64,000 nt of DNA from the NCBI RefSeq assembly GCF_002849715.1, contig NZ_CP018863.1:2356001-2420000 (forward strand). The letters run 5' to 3'. The DNA comes from Arthrobacter crystallopoietes (GTDB taxonomy: Bacteria; Actinomycetota; Actinomycetes; Actinomycetales; Micrococcaceae). The translations under genes were made by a program, and so were the position numbers. Numbering within the stretch: the first letter of the stretch is position 1; every line of letters starts with the position of its first letter. Below, one piece after another: positions 8,171 through 18,530 of the stretch. The notes beneath the pieces were generated by a model, which saw only the letters and a program-made list of their open reading frames with translations, did not search any database and was not told the origin of the DNA.

Positions 8171-9460
8171 GTGAAACGACACAATGTAATGCGCGCTACG
8201 GCGGTGGCAGCCCTGCTCTCCCTCGGGCTCACGGCTTGCGGCAGCGGCGGCGGAGGCAGCGAAGAAGCCTCCAGCACCGTGCGGGTAACCCTGGCCAACC
8301 ACGTGTGGACAGACATCATCAAGGAAGCCATACCCGAATTCGAAGAGGAGACGGGCCTCACCGTCCAGCTCACCCAGCTCGGCGAGGATCAGCTCTCCGA
8401 CCAGTACAACGTCAAGCTCAACGCCGGTACTGATGAGATCGATGTGATGATGTACCGGCCGCTGCAGGAGGGCAAGCTCTTCGCGCAGAACGGCTACCTC
8501 GCCGATCTCTCGGAGCGGGTCGAGGGCAACGCGGAGTGGGACTGGTCCGACTTCCAGTCCGGTCCGGTGGAGGCCACCACCTTCGAGGACAAGGTGGTGG
8601 GCGTGCCGCTGATCACCGAGCGCGAGGTGCTCTACTACCGCAAGGACCTGCTGGAAAAGGCCGGCCTTGAGGTGCCCAAGACCCTCGAGGAGCTGGAGGC
8701 CGCGGCCAAGCAGATCAAGGAAGAGAACCCGGAGACGGCGGGCTTCGTCGCACGGACCGGCCGGTCTGCCGCGGTCACGCAGTTCTCCTCCTACCTGTAC
8801 TCCTTCGGCGGGGACTTCATCGACGATTCCGGCAAGTCGGCCATCGGCACTCCGGAGGCCAAGGAAGCCTACGACTACTACGGCCGGATGATCCGCGAGT
8901 ACGGCCCGGAGAATGTCAGCACGGATATGAGCTGGCCCGAGGCCATGGCCATCTTCACCCAGGGCGGCGCCGCGTTCTACACCGAGGCGGACAGCCTCTA
9001 CAAGAACGCCACGGATCCCGCGGACTCGAAGGTGGCGGAGACGGTCGGCTTCGCGCCGATGCCGGAAGGCCCGGCAGGCTCCAAGCCGTACAACGTTCCC
9101 TCCTGGGGCCTGGCGATCAACGAGGCCTCGGCCAACCAGGACAACGCGTGGAAGTTCATCGAGTGGGCCACCAGCAAGGAAAAGACGCTCGAGGTCCAGA
9201 AGGCCGGCGTGCCCGGACCGCGTTCATCCGTCTGGGAGGACCCGGAAGGTATCTCCACCTACCCGAAGGACCTCGCGGAGGCCATTGCGGTCAGCGCCGA
9301 GAACGGGGTTGGCTATGACCGCCCGCTGGTGGTCTCGGTAGCCGAGGCCCGCGAAATTGTCGGCGATCCGATCGTTGCCGCCATCACCGGCGAGGATGCG
9401 GCCAAGGCCGCGGAAACCGCCAACACGTCGTTCGAGGCCTTCCTCGAAGACGAAAAGTAG
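8171..9460 (+). CDS. ABC sugar-acid transporter, substrate-binding lipoprotein
   Basis: A 429-residue family-1 extracellular binding protein. The N-terminus is a lipoprotein signal with lipobox LTAC and lipidated Cys23, followed by a Gly/Ser linker. The mature part has the typical fold segments (EETGLTVQLTQLGEDQL, DVMMYRPLQEG, GVPLITEREVLYYRKDLLEKAG). I use the GTG at 8171, with GGAG six bases upstream, not the ATG at 8138. It should bind a hexonate or related sugar acid outside the membrane and deliver it to the permeases encoded next. The ligand D-galactonate is inferred from the downstream dehydratase. Confidence 0.85.
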   Translation: MKRHNVMRATAVAALLSLGLTACGSGGGGSEEASSTVRVTLANHVWTDIIKEAIPEFEEETGLTVQLTQLGEDQLSDQYNVKLNAGTDEIDVMMYRPLQEGKLFAQNGYLADLSERVEGNAEWDWSDFQSGPVEATTFEDKVVGVPLITEREVLYYRKDLLEKAGLEVPKTLEELEAAAKQIKEENPETAGFVARTGRSAAVTQFSSYLYSFGGDFIDDSGKSAIGTPEAKEAYDYYGRMIREYGPENVSTDMSWPEAMAIFTQGGAAFYTEADSLYKNATDPADSKVAETVGFAPMPEGPAGSKPYNVPSWGLAINEASANQDNAWKFIEWATSKEKTLEVQKAGVPGPRSSVWEDPEGISTYPKDLAEAIAVSAENGVGYDRPLVVSVAEAREIVGDPIVAAITGEDAAKAAETANTSFEAFLEDEK

Positions 9461-9480
9461 CCGAACCAAAGGCTGACAGA

Positions 9481-9511
9481 GAACGACGGCGGCAACGCGC
9501 CGCCGTCGTTC
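9481..9511 (+). repeat. Intercistronic hairpin between binding-protein and permease genes
   Basis: A perfect 13-bp stem, 9481-9493 pairing with 9499-9511, with the five-base loop AACGC. There is no T run, so it probably acts as an mRNA stabiliser or partial attenuator that raises binding-protein output over permease output, as is common in ABC operons. Both arms contain the recurrent 11-mer AACGACGGCGG. Confidence 0.7.
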
Positions 9512-9538
9512 TCCCACCACTCCGACCCAGGGTGAGAG

Positions 9539-10492
9539 ATGACTGCACGATCTACTGACACCACGCAGCGCGGATCCGCCGGCAAGGGACCGAAAAAGAC
9601 CGGCTGGCAGGCCTATTCGGACTGGGCCAACGACCACCGCAAATGGCTTTTCGCCGCCCCGGCGATGGTCTTCGTGGGCATCCTTATTGTCTTCCCGCTG
9701 GCCTGGACCCTCTACCTAAGCCTGACGGATGCTTCCGGCTCCGTCCGGGCCGAATCCGACTTCATCGGGCTCGAAAACTACACGGAAGTCCTGACCGACA
9801 CGCAGCGGTTCTGGCCCGCCGTCGGACGCACGTTCTATTTCACCATCGGCGCGCTGGCCATCCAGATGGTTTTGGGCATGTGCATTGCGCTGCTGCTCTG
9901 GCGGCCGTTCAAGGGCGAAAAATTTGTCCGTGTGGTGATCCTGCTGCCGCTGGTGGCGACCCCCGTGGCGGTCGGCATGATGTGGCGGCTGATCCTGGAT
10001 CCGAACATCGGGTTCGCCAACCAGCTGCTGGGGTTCTTCGGCCTGCCCGGGCAACCCTGGCTTTCCAGCCCGGAGACGGCGCTGACCACGCTGTTGTTTG
10101 TGGACGTGTGGCAGTGGACGCCCATGGTGGTGCTGATCCTGCTGGCCGGGCTGACGTCCCTGTCCGATGAGCCGGACGAGGCGGCGCGGATCGACGGCGC
10201 CACCGCTTGGCAACGCTTCTGGTACGTGACGCTACCGCTGATGATGCCCACCGTGATCGTGGCCGTGCTGCTGCGCGGGATCGACGCGCTGAAGACCTTC
10301 GACATTCTCTATGCCACCAAGGGCAAGGGCGGCGGTTCCTTCAACGAGGTGGAAACGCTGAACATCTACGCCTACGGCCTCAGCTTCGACTACATGGACT
10401 ACGGCGTGGCCTCGGCCGTGCTGATCCTGTTCTTCATGATCATCGTGGCCTGCATGTGGCTCGTGACCTTCCGCCGGAAGGGGAACAAGTAA
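9539..10492 (+). CDS. ABC sugar-acid transporter permease (MalF type)
   Basis: A 317-residue inner-membrane permease with six predicted helices after an approximately 30-residue basic N-terminus. The EAA loop that contacts the ATPase is visible (DEAARIDGATAWQRFWYVTL near residues 213-232). The start ATG at 9539 follows GGTGAGAG. The stop overlaps the next permease start (TAATG). No ATP-binding subunit is encoded in this operon or elsewhere in the window. That is usual for actinobacterial sugar importers that share a general MsiK-type ATPase. Confidence 0.9.
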   Translation: MTARSTDTTQRGSAGKGPKKTGWQAYSDWANDHRKWLFAAPAMVFVGILIVFPLAWTLYLSLTDASGSVRAESDFIGLENYTEVLTDTQRFWPAVGRTFYFTIGALAIQMVLGMCIALLLWRPFKGEKFVRVVILLPLVATPVAVGMMWRLILDPNIGFANQLLGFFGLPGQPWLSSPETALTTLLFVDVWQWTPMVVLILLAGLTSLSDEPDEAARIDGATAWQRFWYVTLPLMMPTVIVAVLLRGIDALKTFDILYATKGKGGGSFNEVETLNIYAYGLSFDYMDYGVASAVLILFFMIIVACMWLVTFRRKGNK

Positions 10493-11406
10493 TGAACGCC
10501 CTGACAGATATTCAACGCAACGCCACTACGGCAGCCGATGGTTCCGGCAACGGAACCGGCGCCGCGAAGCCGGCCGCCCGCCGTCGTAAGCCCATCCGCA
10601 CCCGCGCCTACAAGTGGTTCCGGGTGGTGGCGCTGGTGGCGATTGTGCTGACTTTCCTCGCGCCGCTGGTGTGGATGCTGCTGGCCTCGCTGAAGACCAA
10701 CGTGGACATCTACGACGCGTCCAAGGCGGTCATCTTCAGCCCGACGTGGGAAAACTACGACAACGTCCTAGGCCGGAACAACTACTTCACCTTCATCTTC
10801 AACAGCTTCTGGGTGGCTTTCGTCTCCACCGCGCTGTCCCTGATCATCGGGATTCCGGCGGCCTACTCAATGAGCCGCTTCGCGATGCGCCGCTCCGCGC
10901 TGGTCGTGCTGATGGCGCGCATCATCCCCGGTGTCTCGCTGCTGGTGCCCTGGTACTACGTGTTCTCGAACCTGCGGATGGTCGGCGGGTACGAGGTGCT
11001 GATCCTCTCGCACATGTTTGTGGCCCTGCCGCTGATCGTCTACATCATGATGAGCTACTTCGACTCCATGCCGCTGGAACTGGAGGAGGCGGCACAGGTG
11101 GACGGGCTGACGCCGATCGGCGCGTTCACCCGGATCACGCTGCCGCTGTCCGTGGCAGGCATCGCGACCGCCGGCATCCTGTCCTTCATCTTCTCGTGGA
11201 ACAACTTCATGTTCGCCCTGGTGCTGTCCGGGGCCAACACCAAGACCCTGCCCGTGGCCATCTTCAACTTTGTCTCCTACGCCTCCATCGACTGGGGCGG
11301 CCTGATGGCCGCGGCCACGGTGGTCACGATTCCGATCATGATCATCGCCCTGTTCACGCAGAAGTACATCGTCTCCGGCCTGACCGCCGGCGCCACCAAG
11401 GGATAG
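10492..11406 (+). CDS. ABC sugar-acid transporter permease (MalG type)
   Basis: A 304-residue partner permease. It has a 30-residue Ala/Arg-rich cytoplasmic N-terminus, six helices and an EAA motif (EEAAQVDGLTPIGAFTRITL near residues 198-217). Its ATG shares one base with the stop of the first permease, giving translational coupling. With the binding protein and a shared ATPase from elsewhere it would form the importer feeding galactonate to DgoD. Confidence 0.9.
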   Translation: MNALTDIQRNATTAADGSGNGTGAAKPAARRRKPIRTRAYKWFRVVALVAIVLTFLAPLVWMLLASLKTNVDIYDASKAVIFSPTWENYDNVLGRNNYFTFIFNSFWVAFVSTALSLIIGIPAAYSMSRFAMRRSALVVLMARIIPGVSLLVPWYYVFSNLRMVGGYEVLILSHMFVALPLIVYIMMSYFDSMPLELEEAAQVDGLTPIGAFTRITLPLSVAGIATAGILSFIFSWNNFMFALVLSGANTKTLPVAIFNFVSYASIDWGGLMAAATVVTIPIMIIALFTQKYIVSGLTAGATKG

Positions 11407-11429
11407 GCAAGGGGATGGGAGCGCGGCCG

Positions 11430-12575
11430 ATGCGCATCGTCAAGGTCGAGACTTTCCTGGTGCCGCCGCGATGGCTCTTTGTCCGGATCGAGACGGACAC
11501 CGGCGTTGTGGGCTGGGGCGAGGCCACCTGCGAGGGCCACTCCGAGACTGTGCGGACCGCGGTCGCCCAGTTCGCGGAGGTGCTGCTGCAGTCGGATCCG
11601 CTGCGGATCGAAGACCACTGGCAGGTGATGACCAAGGCCGGCTTCTACCGCGGCGGCCCCATTCTCGCCAGCGCCGTTTCCGGGATCGACCAGGCGCTGT
11701 GGGACATTGCCGGCAAGCACCTCGGCGTGCCGGTGCACCAGCTGCTGGGCGGCCATGTGCGGGACCGCATCCGCGTCTACGGCTGGGTGGGCGGCGATGA
11801 CCCCAACGAGGTCAAGGACCACATCCTCGAGCAGCTCGAAGCCGGGTTGACGGCTGTCAAAATGAACGCCTCGGGCAAAATGGGCAGGCTGGGCACCGTG
11901 GCGGAGATCGACGGCGTGGTCGCCCGCGTGGCGGCGGCCCGGGAAGTTCTGGGGGAGCACCGGGACGTGGCCGTGGATTTCCACGGCCGCTTCACCCTGG
12001 CCAACACCCGCCGGGTGGCGCCGCTGCTGGAACCGCTGCGCCCGTTCTTCCTGGAAGAACCCGTGGTGCCGGAAAACTCGCATCTGATTGGCGAACTGGC
12101 CCGTTCCACCTCCATCCCGGTCTCCACGGGGGAGCGGCTGTACTCCCGGCAGGAATTCCTGCCCGTGCTGCAGGCCGGCATCGCCGTCGCCCAGCCGGAT
12201 CTCAGTCATGCCGGCGGCATTTCCGAAGTCCGCCGGATCGCGTCGCTGGCCGAGGTCTTCGATGTGCAGCTCGCCCCGCACTGCCCGTTGGGCCCGCTGG
12301 CGCTGGCCGCCTGCCTGCAGGTCGGCTTCGCTACACCCAATTTCCTGATCCAGGAGCAGAGCATCGGCATCCACTACAACCAGGGCGCCGAGGTGCTGGA
12401 CTACGTGCTGGACAAGACGCCGCTGCAGTTCGTGGACGGGCACATTGAACGGCTGACCGGACCCGGCCTGGGTATCGAGATCGACGAAAATGCGGTGCGG
12501 GTGGCGGACAAGCTGGAGCACCAGTGGCGCTCCCCGCTTTGGCGCCACGCCGACGGCTCGCACGCGGAATGGTGA
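11430..12575 (+). CDS. dgoD: D-galactonate dehydratase
   Basis: A 381-residue enolase-superfamily enzyme that dehydrates D-galactonate to 2-keto-3-deoxy-D-galactonate. It aligns almost without gaps to my recollection of E. coli DgoD. Metal ligands Asp183, Glu209 and Glu235 and the catalytic histidines His185 (DFHGR) and His284 (APHCPLGP) fall at essentially the same positions, and the shared segments RGGPILAS and GIHYNQGAE are present. I choose the ATG at 11430 because the homologue begins at the same point; an in-frame ATG at 11415 is possible. The stop overlaps the aldolase start. Confidence 0.92.
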   Translation: MRIVKVETFLVPPRWLFVRIETDTGVVGWGEATCEGHSETVRTAVAQFAEVLLQSDPLRIEDHWQVMTKAGFYRGGPILASAVSGIDQALWDIAGKHLGVPVHQLLGGHVRDRIRVYGWVGGDDPNEVKDHILEQLEAGLTAVKMNASGKMGRLGTVAEIDGVVARVAAAREVLGEHRDVAVDFHGRFTLANTRRVAPLLEPLRPFFLEEPVVPENSHLIGELARSTSIPVSTGERLYSRQEFLPVLQAGIAVAQPDLSHAGGISEVRRIASLAEVFDVQLAPHCPLGPLALAACLQVGFATPNFLIQEQSIGIHYNQGAEVLDYVLDKTPLQFVDGHIERLTGPGLGIEIDENAVRVADKLEHQWRSPLWRHADGSHAEW

Positions 12576-13234
12576 TGATGATGCAACCGACCCCCTTGAA
12601 ACCGAACGATCTGGTCGCCGGATTAAGCGAGGCCCGGCTGCTGGCCGTCATCCGCGGGAACGACGCCGATGCCTCCATTGCCGCGGCCCTCGCCTTGGTG
12701 GAGGAGGGCGTCAAATACCTGGAAATCGCCATCACCACCCCGGATGCCCAGCGGGTGATCGAAACCGTGTGCGAGCACGCCGGTCCGGAGGCCGTCATTG
12801 GTGCCGGGACTGTCCTGACCGTTGACGACGTCGCAGCGGTCCTGGGCGCCGGCGCACGGTTCATCCTGACGCCGTCGCTGGCACCGTCCATTGCGGAAGC
12901 GGCCGAACGCGGCGTCCCGGTCATCGCCGGTGCCTTCACCCCGAGCGAGTGCTACCGCGGCATGGAACTCGGCGCCTCCGCCATCAAGCTCTTCCCCGCC
13001 TCGGCGGGCGGCCCGGAGTACCTCAAGGCCGTGCGCGATCCGTTCCCGGACATCCCTTTCATCGCCATCGGCGGCGTGGGCCAAGCCGAAGCCGTCGAGT
13101 ACTGGCGGCGCGGGGCTCTCGCCGTCGGCGTCGGCGGCCCGCTGGTCGGCGATGCCGCGTCCGGCGGAGACTTGGCGGAACTGCGTAGCCGGGCGCGCGC
13201 CTACCTGCAGCTGGCCGCGGACTCCCGGGGCTGA
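12575..13234 (+). CDS. dgoA: 2-dehydro-3-deoxy-6-phosphogalactonate aldolase (KDPGal/KDPG class I)
   Basis: A 219-residue TIM-barrel aldolase that splits KDPGal into pyruvate and glyceraldehyde 3-phosphate. Family motifs include LLAVIRG, EGVKYLEIAITT, GAGTVL, FILTPSLAPSI and the Schiff-base lysine in AIKLFPAS. Several ATG/GTG codons cluster at 12569-12581. I chose 12575, which overlaps the dgoD stop as TGATG, but the true start may differ by up to two codons either side. It follows DgoD and precedes a sugar-acid kinase, completing the DeLey-Doudoroff route. A KDPG-specific enzyme could not be told apart by sequence. Confidence 0.88.
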   Translation: MMMQPTPLKPNDLVAGLSEARLLAVIRGNDADASIAAALALVEEGVKYLEIAITTPDAQRVIETVCEHAGPEAVIGAGTVLTVDDVAAVLGAGARFILTPSLAPSIAEAAERGVPVIAGAFTPSECYRGMELGASAIKLFPASAGGPEYLKAVRDPFPDIPFIAIGGVGQAEAVEYWRRGALAVGVGGPLVGDAASGGDLAELRSRARAYLQLAADSRG

Positions 13235-13236
13235 CG

Positions 13237-14190
13237 GTGGAGGCAGTCGACGTCCTGACTTTCGGCGAGTCCATGGGCTCGTTCCGGCACGCCGGCCTGC
13301 TGCGGATGGGCGGCAGCGCGCAGCTGTGCCTGGCCGGCGCGGAATCCAACGTGGCCATCGGCCTGTCCCGGCTGGGGCATACTACGCGCTGGGCAGGGCG
13401 GCTGGGCCAGGATGAGATCGGTGCCTTCGCGCTGCGGCAGCTGCGGGCCGAAGGCGTGCTGACGGATGCGGTCAGCCACGACGAGCACCGGCCCACGGGA
13501 CTGATGCTGCTCGAGCAGCGGACGGCGGATCTGGCCCGCGTGCAGTACTACCGGGCGGGCTCAGCCGGTGCCGCGTTGACCATCGATCTGGTCCGTCCCG
13601 CCATCGCGGCCGGCGCCCGGATCCTCCACCTGACCGGGATCACGCCTGCGCTGTCCGCCTCCGCCGCCGAGGCGGTGCTGTGGGCGGCCCGGGCCGCGCG
13701 CGATGCCGGCATCCTGGTCTCCTTCGACGTCAACTTCCGCGCCAAACTCTGGACGGCGGAGCAAGCAGCCGAAACACTGCCCGCCATCGCCGCGTGCGCC
13801 GACGTCGTTATTGCCTCGGAGGACGAGTTGGCGCTAGCGGTCCCCGAAGCTCACGACGGCGAGGTTGCGGCTGCCGCTGCCTTGGCCGACAAGGGCGTGG
13901 GCCAGGTCATCATCAAGCGCGGGGCCGACGGCGCCACGGGCTGGATCGATGGGCAGCCGCGTCACGTGGCTGCCCACAAGGTTGTCGTGCGTGACACGGT
14001 GGGGGCGGGGGACGCCTTCACCGCAGGCTACCTGTCGGGCCTGCTGGACGGGCTCGATGTACAGGCGCGGCTGGAACGGGGAGCCATTCTGGGCGCGTTC
14101 GCCGTCGGTTATCCGGGGGACTGGGAGGCATTGCCCACGCGTGCGGAATTGCGGCTGTGGGAACAGCAGGCCGGGACCACGGTGAGGTAG
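13237..14190 (+). CDS. PfkB family 2-keto-3-deoxygalactonate/gluconate kinase
   Basis: A 317-residue ribokinase-fold kinase that would phosphorylate KDGal to KDPGal before aldol cleavage. The N-terminal GESMGSFRHAG and GGSAQLCLAGAESNVAIGLS segments form the sugar site, and the anion-hole/catalytic motif is DTVGAGDAFTAGYLSG near residues 249-264. It starts at the GTG at 13237, three bases after the aldolase stop. Enterobacterial dgo operons use an unrelated DgoK kinase, so this is a PfkB-type substitution of the kinase step. It is the last gene of the operon and converges on vsr. Confidence 0.85.
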   Translation: MEAVDVLTFGESMGSFRHAGLLRMGGSAQLCLAGAESNVAIGLSRLGHTTRWAGRLGQDEIGAFALRQLRAEGVLTDAVSHDEHRPTGLMLLEQRTADLARVQYYRAGSAGAALTIDLVRPAIAAGARILHLTGITPALSASAAEAVLWAARAARDAGILVSFDVNFRAKLWTAEQAAETLPAIAACADVVIASEDELALAVPEAHDGEVAAAAALADKGVGQVIIKRGADGATGWIDGQPRHVAAHKVVVRDTVGAGDAFTAGYLSGLLDGLDVQARLERGAILGAFAVGYPGDWEALPTRAELRLWEQQAGTTVR

Positions 14191-14245
14191 ACGGCGGCCG
14201 ACCTGCAGGGGTCGCAGAAGCGGCTGGTCTGCAGCAGTGCCGCGT

Positions 14246-14674
14246 CTAGCCTAGAAAACCGACGAGCCGTTCTTCCAGGCTGCCCAGGTCGCTGGACTTC
14301 TTGAACTCGCACTCCCACACGGTCAGCACGTCCCAGCCTGCCGCGGACAGTTCCTGACGCTGCGCCGCGTCCCGGGCCGCGGTCCGGGACCGCTTGGCCT
14401 GCCAGAACTCGGTATTGGACTTGGGCTCGTGCTGGCCCGCCTTGCAGCTGTGCGCGTGCCAGAAGCAGCCGTTGACGAAAATGACCTTGCGGCGGCCCGA
14501 AAAGACCAGGTCCGGCCGGCCGGGAAGCTTGGCACCGGCGGCCGAGCCGTGCAGCCGGTACCGGTAACCCCTGGCATGCAGCAGCCGGCGGACAATGAGC
14601 TCCGGCTTCGTGTTCTTGCCGCGGATCCTGGACATGTTGGCGCTGCGCTGCTCGGGGGTGAGCGAATCGGCCAT
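14246..14674 (-). CDS. vsr: Very short patch repair endonuclease (Vsr)
   Basis: A 142-residue mismatch endonuclease that nicks T:G mismatches produced by deamination of 5-methylcytosine. The family pattern is complete: RSANMSRIRGKNTKPEL (Glu25), GRPDLVF (Asp55), IFVNGCFWHAH (Cys70, His73, His75), a TEFW motif and WECEF near the C-terminus. No cytosine-5 methyltransferase or restriction gene adjoins it, so it is an orphan here. Its presence implies that the strain has, or had, an m5C methylase elsewhere. Confidence 0.92.
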   Translation of the reverse strand: MADSLTPEQRSANMSRIRGKNTKPELIVRRLLHARGYRYRLHGSAAGAKLPGRPDLVFSGRRKVIFVNGCFWHAHSCKAGQHEPKSNTEFWQAKRSRTAARDAAQRQELSAAGWDVLTVWECEFKKSSDLGSLEERLVGFLG

Positions 14675-14814
14675 GCACCCATTTTAAGCTGCGGGACCAT
14701 GGCGGCCCAATGCGGTCCACCAACCCCTATGCAGATAGTTATTGAGCGATAGAATCGAATCACTGTCGCCGGCACCCGCGGTCTTCGGCGAGATCCGACG
14801 GAAGAAGGAACGCT

Positions 14815-15681
14815 ATGGCCAACTCCAGTCCCACAAATCCCGACGCCGTGCGCCCGCTGCTCGAGGACTTCTCCCTGGAGATGACGGGCAAGGATGTTCC
14901 GGCGCTGGAAGAGGCTGCCGCTTTCATCCCTCGGGGGACACGCATCTCGGTGACCTTCCTGGGCAACGAGGACCTGTCCATGCGGGTCGGTGCGGCGGCC
15001 GCCGTCAAGCGGCTGGGCTTCGTCCCTGTTCCCCACATCTCCGCGCGCAGGCTTGCCTCCCAGTCGGAGCTGGAAGAGTTCCTCGATGCGCTGGCAACAG
15101 AGGCGGCCCCTGAGGACGTGTTTGTGGTCGGCGGTGACCCCGCCCAGCCCGAAGGCCCATACGAGGACTCCCTCGCCCTCATCCGGACCGGGCTGCTGGG
15201 CAAGTACGGTTTCAAGCACGTGAGCATCAGCGGCTACCCGGAAGGGCACCCCGACATCAGCGACGACGTGCTGTGGCAGGCGCTCACGGACAAGGACGCA
15301 GCGCTGCAGGAACTCGGTCTGGAGTGCTCGATCATCACGCAGTTCGGTTTCGACGCCGACCCGGTTTTCGCCTGGCTGTCGGAACTTCGGCGGCGCGGTG
15401 TGCAGGCCCCGGTGGAAATCGGCGTGCCCGGACCTGCCGGCGTCAAGCGGCTGCTCAACTATGCGCGCCGCTTCGGCGTCGCTTCTTCCGCGGGGATTGT
15501 GCACAAGTACGGGTTCTCGCTGACGAACCTGCTGGGTACCGCCGGCCCGGACAAGATCATTAAGGAATTCGCGCAGCGTCACAACGAGGCCGAGCACGGC
15601 CGGATTCTGCTGCACTTCTACACCTTCGGCGGGCTGAAGACCACGGCCGAGTGGGTCCGCGAGTTCCGCGCCGGGGGATGA
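14815..15681 (+). CDS. Methylenetetrahydrofolate reductase-family protein
   Basis: A 288-residue flavin-dependent TIM-barrel protein. MTHFR-like features include TRISVTFLGNEDL near residues 43-55, HISARRL, DVFVVGGDPAQPEGPYEDSL near 102-121 and FGFDADPV. It belongs to the short, divergent actinobacterial/proteobacterial group rather than to canonical MetF. It converges on a LigM-type O-demethylase gene. LigM transfers a methyl group to tetrahydrofolate, so this enzyme would reoxidise the resulting 5-methyl-THF to methylene-THF, as the metF gene next to ligM does in Sphingobium. The ATG at 14815 follows GAAGGAAC. Confidence 0.82.
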   Translation: MANSSPTNPDAVRPLLEDFSLEMTGKDVPALEEAAAFIPRGTRISVTFLGNEDLSMRVGAAAAVKRLGFVPVPHISARRLASQSELEEFLDALATEAAPEDVFVVGGDPAQPEGPYEDSLALIRTGLLGKYGFKHVSISGYPEGHPDISDDVLWQALTDKDAALQELGLECSIITQFGFDADPVFAWLSELRRRGVQAPVEIGVPGPAGVKRLLNYARRFGVASSAGIVHKYGFSLTNLLGTAGPDKIIKEFAQRHNEAEHGRILLHFYTFGGLKTTAEWVREFRAGG

Positions 15682-15684
15682 ACG

Positions 15685-15719
15685 CGACGGGTGGTGGGCA
15701 CCGGGCCCGCCACCCGTCG
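15685..15719. terminator. Hairpin between the convergent MTHFR and ligM genes
   Basis: A 15-bp stem (15685-15699 with 15705-15719, one G-T pair, loop ACCGG) followed by CGTACTTT. It lies just after the MTHFR stop at 15681 and before the end of the O-demethylase gene, so it probably terminates both transcripts. Confidence 0.75.
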
Positions 15720-15780
15720 TCGTACTTTGCAGGATTTACCGGCGGAGCCCGGATGACGTTCCAGGCCCCGCCGGTTCCGG

Positions 15781-17208
<1,428 letters not shown>

Positions 17209-18426
17209 TCAGTTCTTGACGTAGCCGTTCGGGTTCAGCACGTACTTGGTGGCGGCGCCGGCGTCGAACTCGGCGTAGCCCTTGGGTGCGTCTTCGAGCG
17301 GGATGGCTTTGGCGTTGACGGCTTTGGCGATCTGGACCTTGTCGTGCAGGATCGCCATCATCAGCTGGCGGTTGTATTTCATGACCGGGCATTGGCCGGT
17401 GGTGAAGGACAGCGATTTGGCCCAGCCGGTGCCGAGGCTGATGGAGAGCGAGCCGTGCTGGGCGGCTTCATCCGCGGCGCCGGGGTCGCCGGTGACGTAG
17501 AGTCCGGGGATGCCCAGCGCGCCGCCGGCGGCGGTGATGTCCATCAGCGAGTTCAGCACGGTGGCCGGCGCCTCGTGCGAGGCGTCCTTGCCGTGTCCGC
17601 GGGCTTCGAAGCCCACGGCGTCGATGCCGCAGTCAACTTCGGGCACGCCCAGGAGCTGCTCGATCTGGTCCTTCGGATCGCCCTTCGACACGTCAACGGT
17701 TTCGCAGCCGAAGCTGCGTGCCTGGGCCAGGCGTTGTTCGTTGAGGTCACCCACGATAACGACGGCGGCGCCGAGCAGTTGCGCGCCGGCTGCGGCGGCG
17801 AGGCCGACCGGGCCGGCGCCGGCCACGTACACGGTGGAGCCGACGCCGACGCCGGCGGTGACGGCGCCGTGGAAGCCGGTGGGCAGGATGTCGGAGAGCA
17901 TGGTTAGGTCCATGATTTTCTCCAGGGCCTGGTCGCGGTCCGGGAACTTCAGCAGGTTCCAGTCGGCGTAGGGGACCATGACGTATTCGGCCTGGCCGCC
18001 GACCCAGCCGCCCATGTCCACGTAGCCGTAGGCGCTGCCGGGGCGGTCGGGGTTTACGTTGAGGCAGATGCCGGTTTTGCGTTCCTTGCAGTTGCGGCAG
18101 CGGCCGCAGGAAATGTTGAAGGGGACCGAGACGATGTCGCCGGTCTTGATGAATTCGACGTCGGGTCCGCATTCGATGACTTCGCCGGTGATTTCGTGTC
18201 CGAGTACCAGGTCGGTCGGGGCGGTGGTGCGGCCGCGGACCATGTGCTGGTCCGAGCCGCAGATGTTGGTGGTGACTGTTCGCAGAATGACGCCGTGGGG
18301 GACCTTGCGGCCGATGTTGGCCGGGTTGATCCCCGGGGCGTCTCTGAGTTCAAAGGTGGGGTAGTCGGTGTCGATGACCTCGACTTTCCCTGGTCCTTTA
18401 TAGGCAACGGCTCTGTTTCCTGACAC
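17209..18426 (-). CDS. fdhA: Glutathione-independent formaldehyde dehydrogenase
   Basis: A 405-residue zinc-dependent medium-chain dehydrogenase that oxidises formaldehyde to formate with NAD+. It matches Pseudomonas putida FdhA closely from memory: NICGSDQHMVRGRTTA (catalytic-zinc Cys), LGHEITGEVIE, the structural-zinc cysteines in CGRCRNCKERKTGIC, DILPTGFHGAVTAGVG, and the NAD site AGAGPVGLAAAAGAQLLGAA. The start is a GTG at 18426. The gene lies 21 bases upstream of ligM, which points to formaldehyde release or overflow during demethylation of methoxy or N-methyl compounds. Confidence 0.9.
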   Translation of the reverse strand: MSGNRAVAYKGPGKVEVIDTDYPTFELRDAPGINPANIGRKVPHGVILRTVTTNICGSDQHMVRGRTTAPTDLVLGHEITGEVIECGPDVEFIKTGDIVSVPFNISCGRCRNCKERKTGICLNVNPDRPGSAYGYVDMGGWVGGQAEYVMVPYADWNLLKFPDRDQALEKIMDLTMLSDILPTGFHGAVTAGVGVGSTVYVAGAGPVGLAAAAGAQLLGAAVVIVGDLNEQRLAQARSFGCETVDVSKGDPKDQIEQLLGVPEVDCGIDAVGFEARGHGKDASHEAPATVLNSLMDITAAGGALGIPGLYVTGDPGAADEAAQHGSLSISLGTGWAKSLSFTTGQCPVMKYNRQLMMAILHDKVQIAKAVNAKAIPLEDAPKGYAEFDAGAATKYVLNPNGYVKN

Positions 18427-18530
18427 GGGGCATGACTCCTTATTCTGGACCGCACGGTGATAGCCATCACGCTAGCGGACTTCACTCACTATGGCTATAG
18501 GTACTTTGGGTGCAGTTGTCGGTGCAGTTA

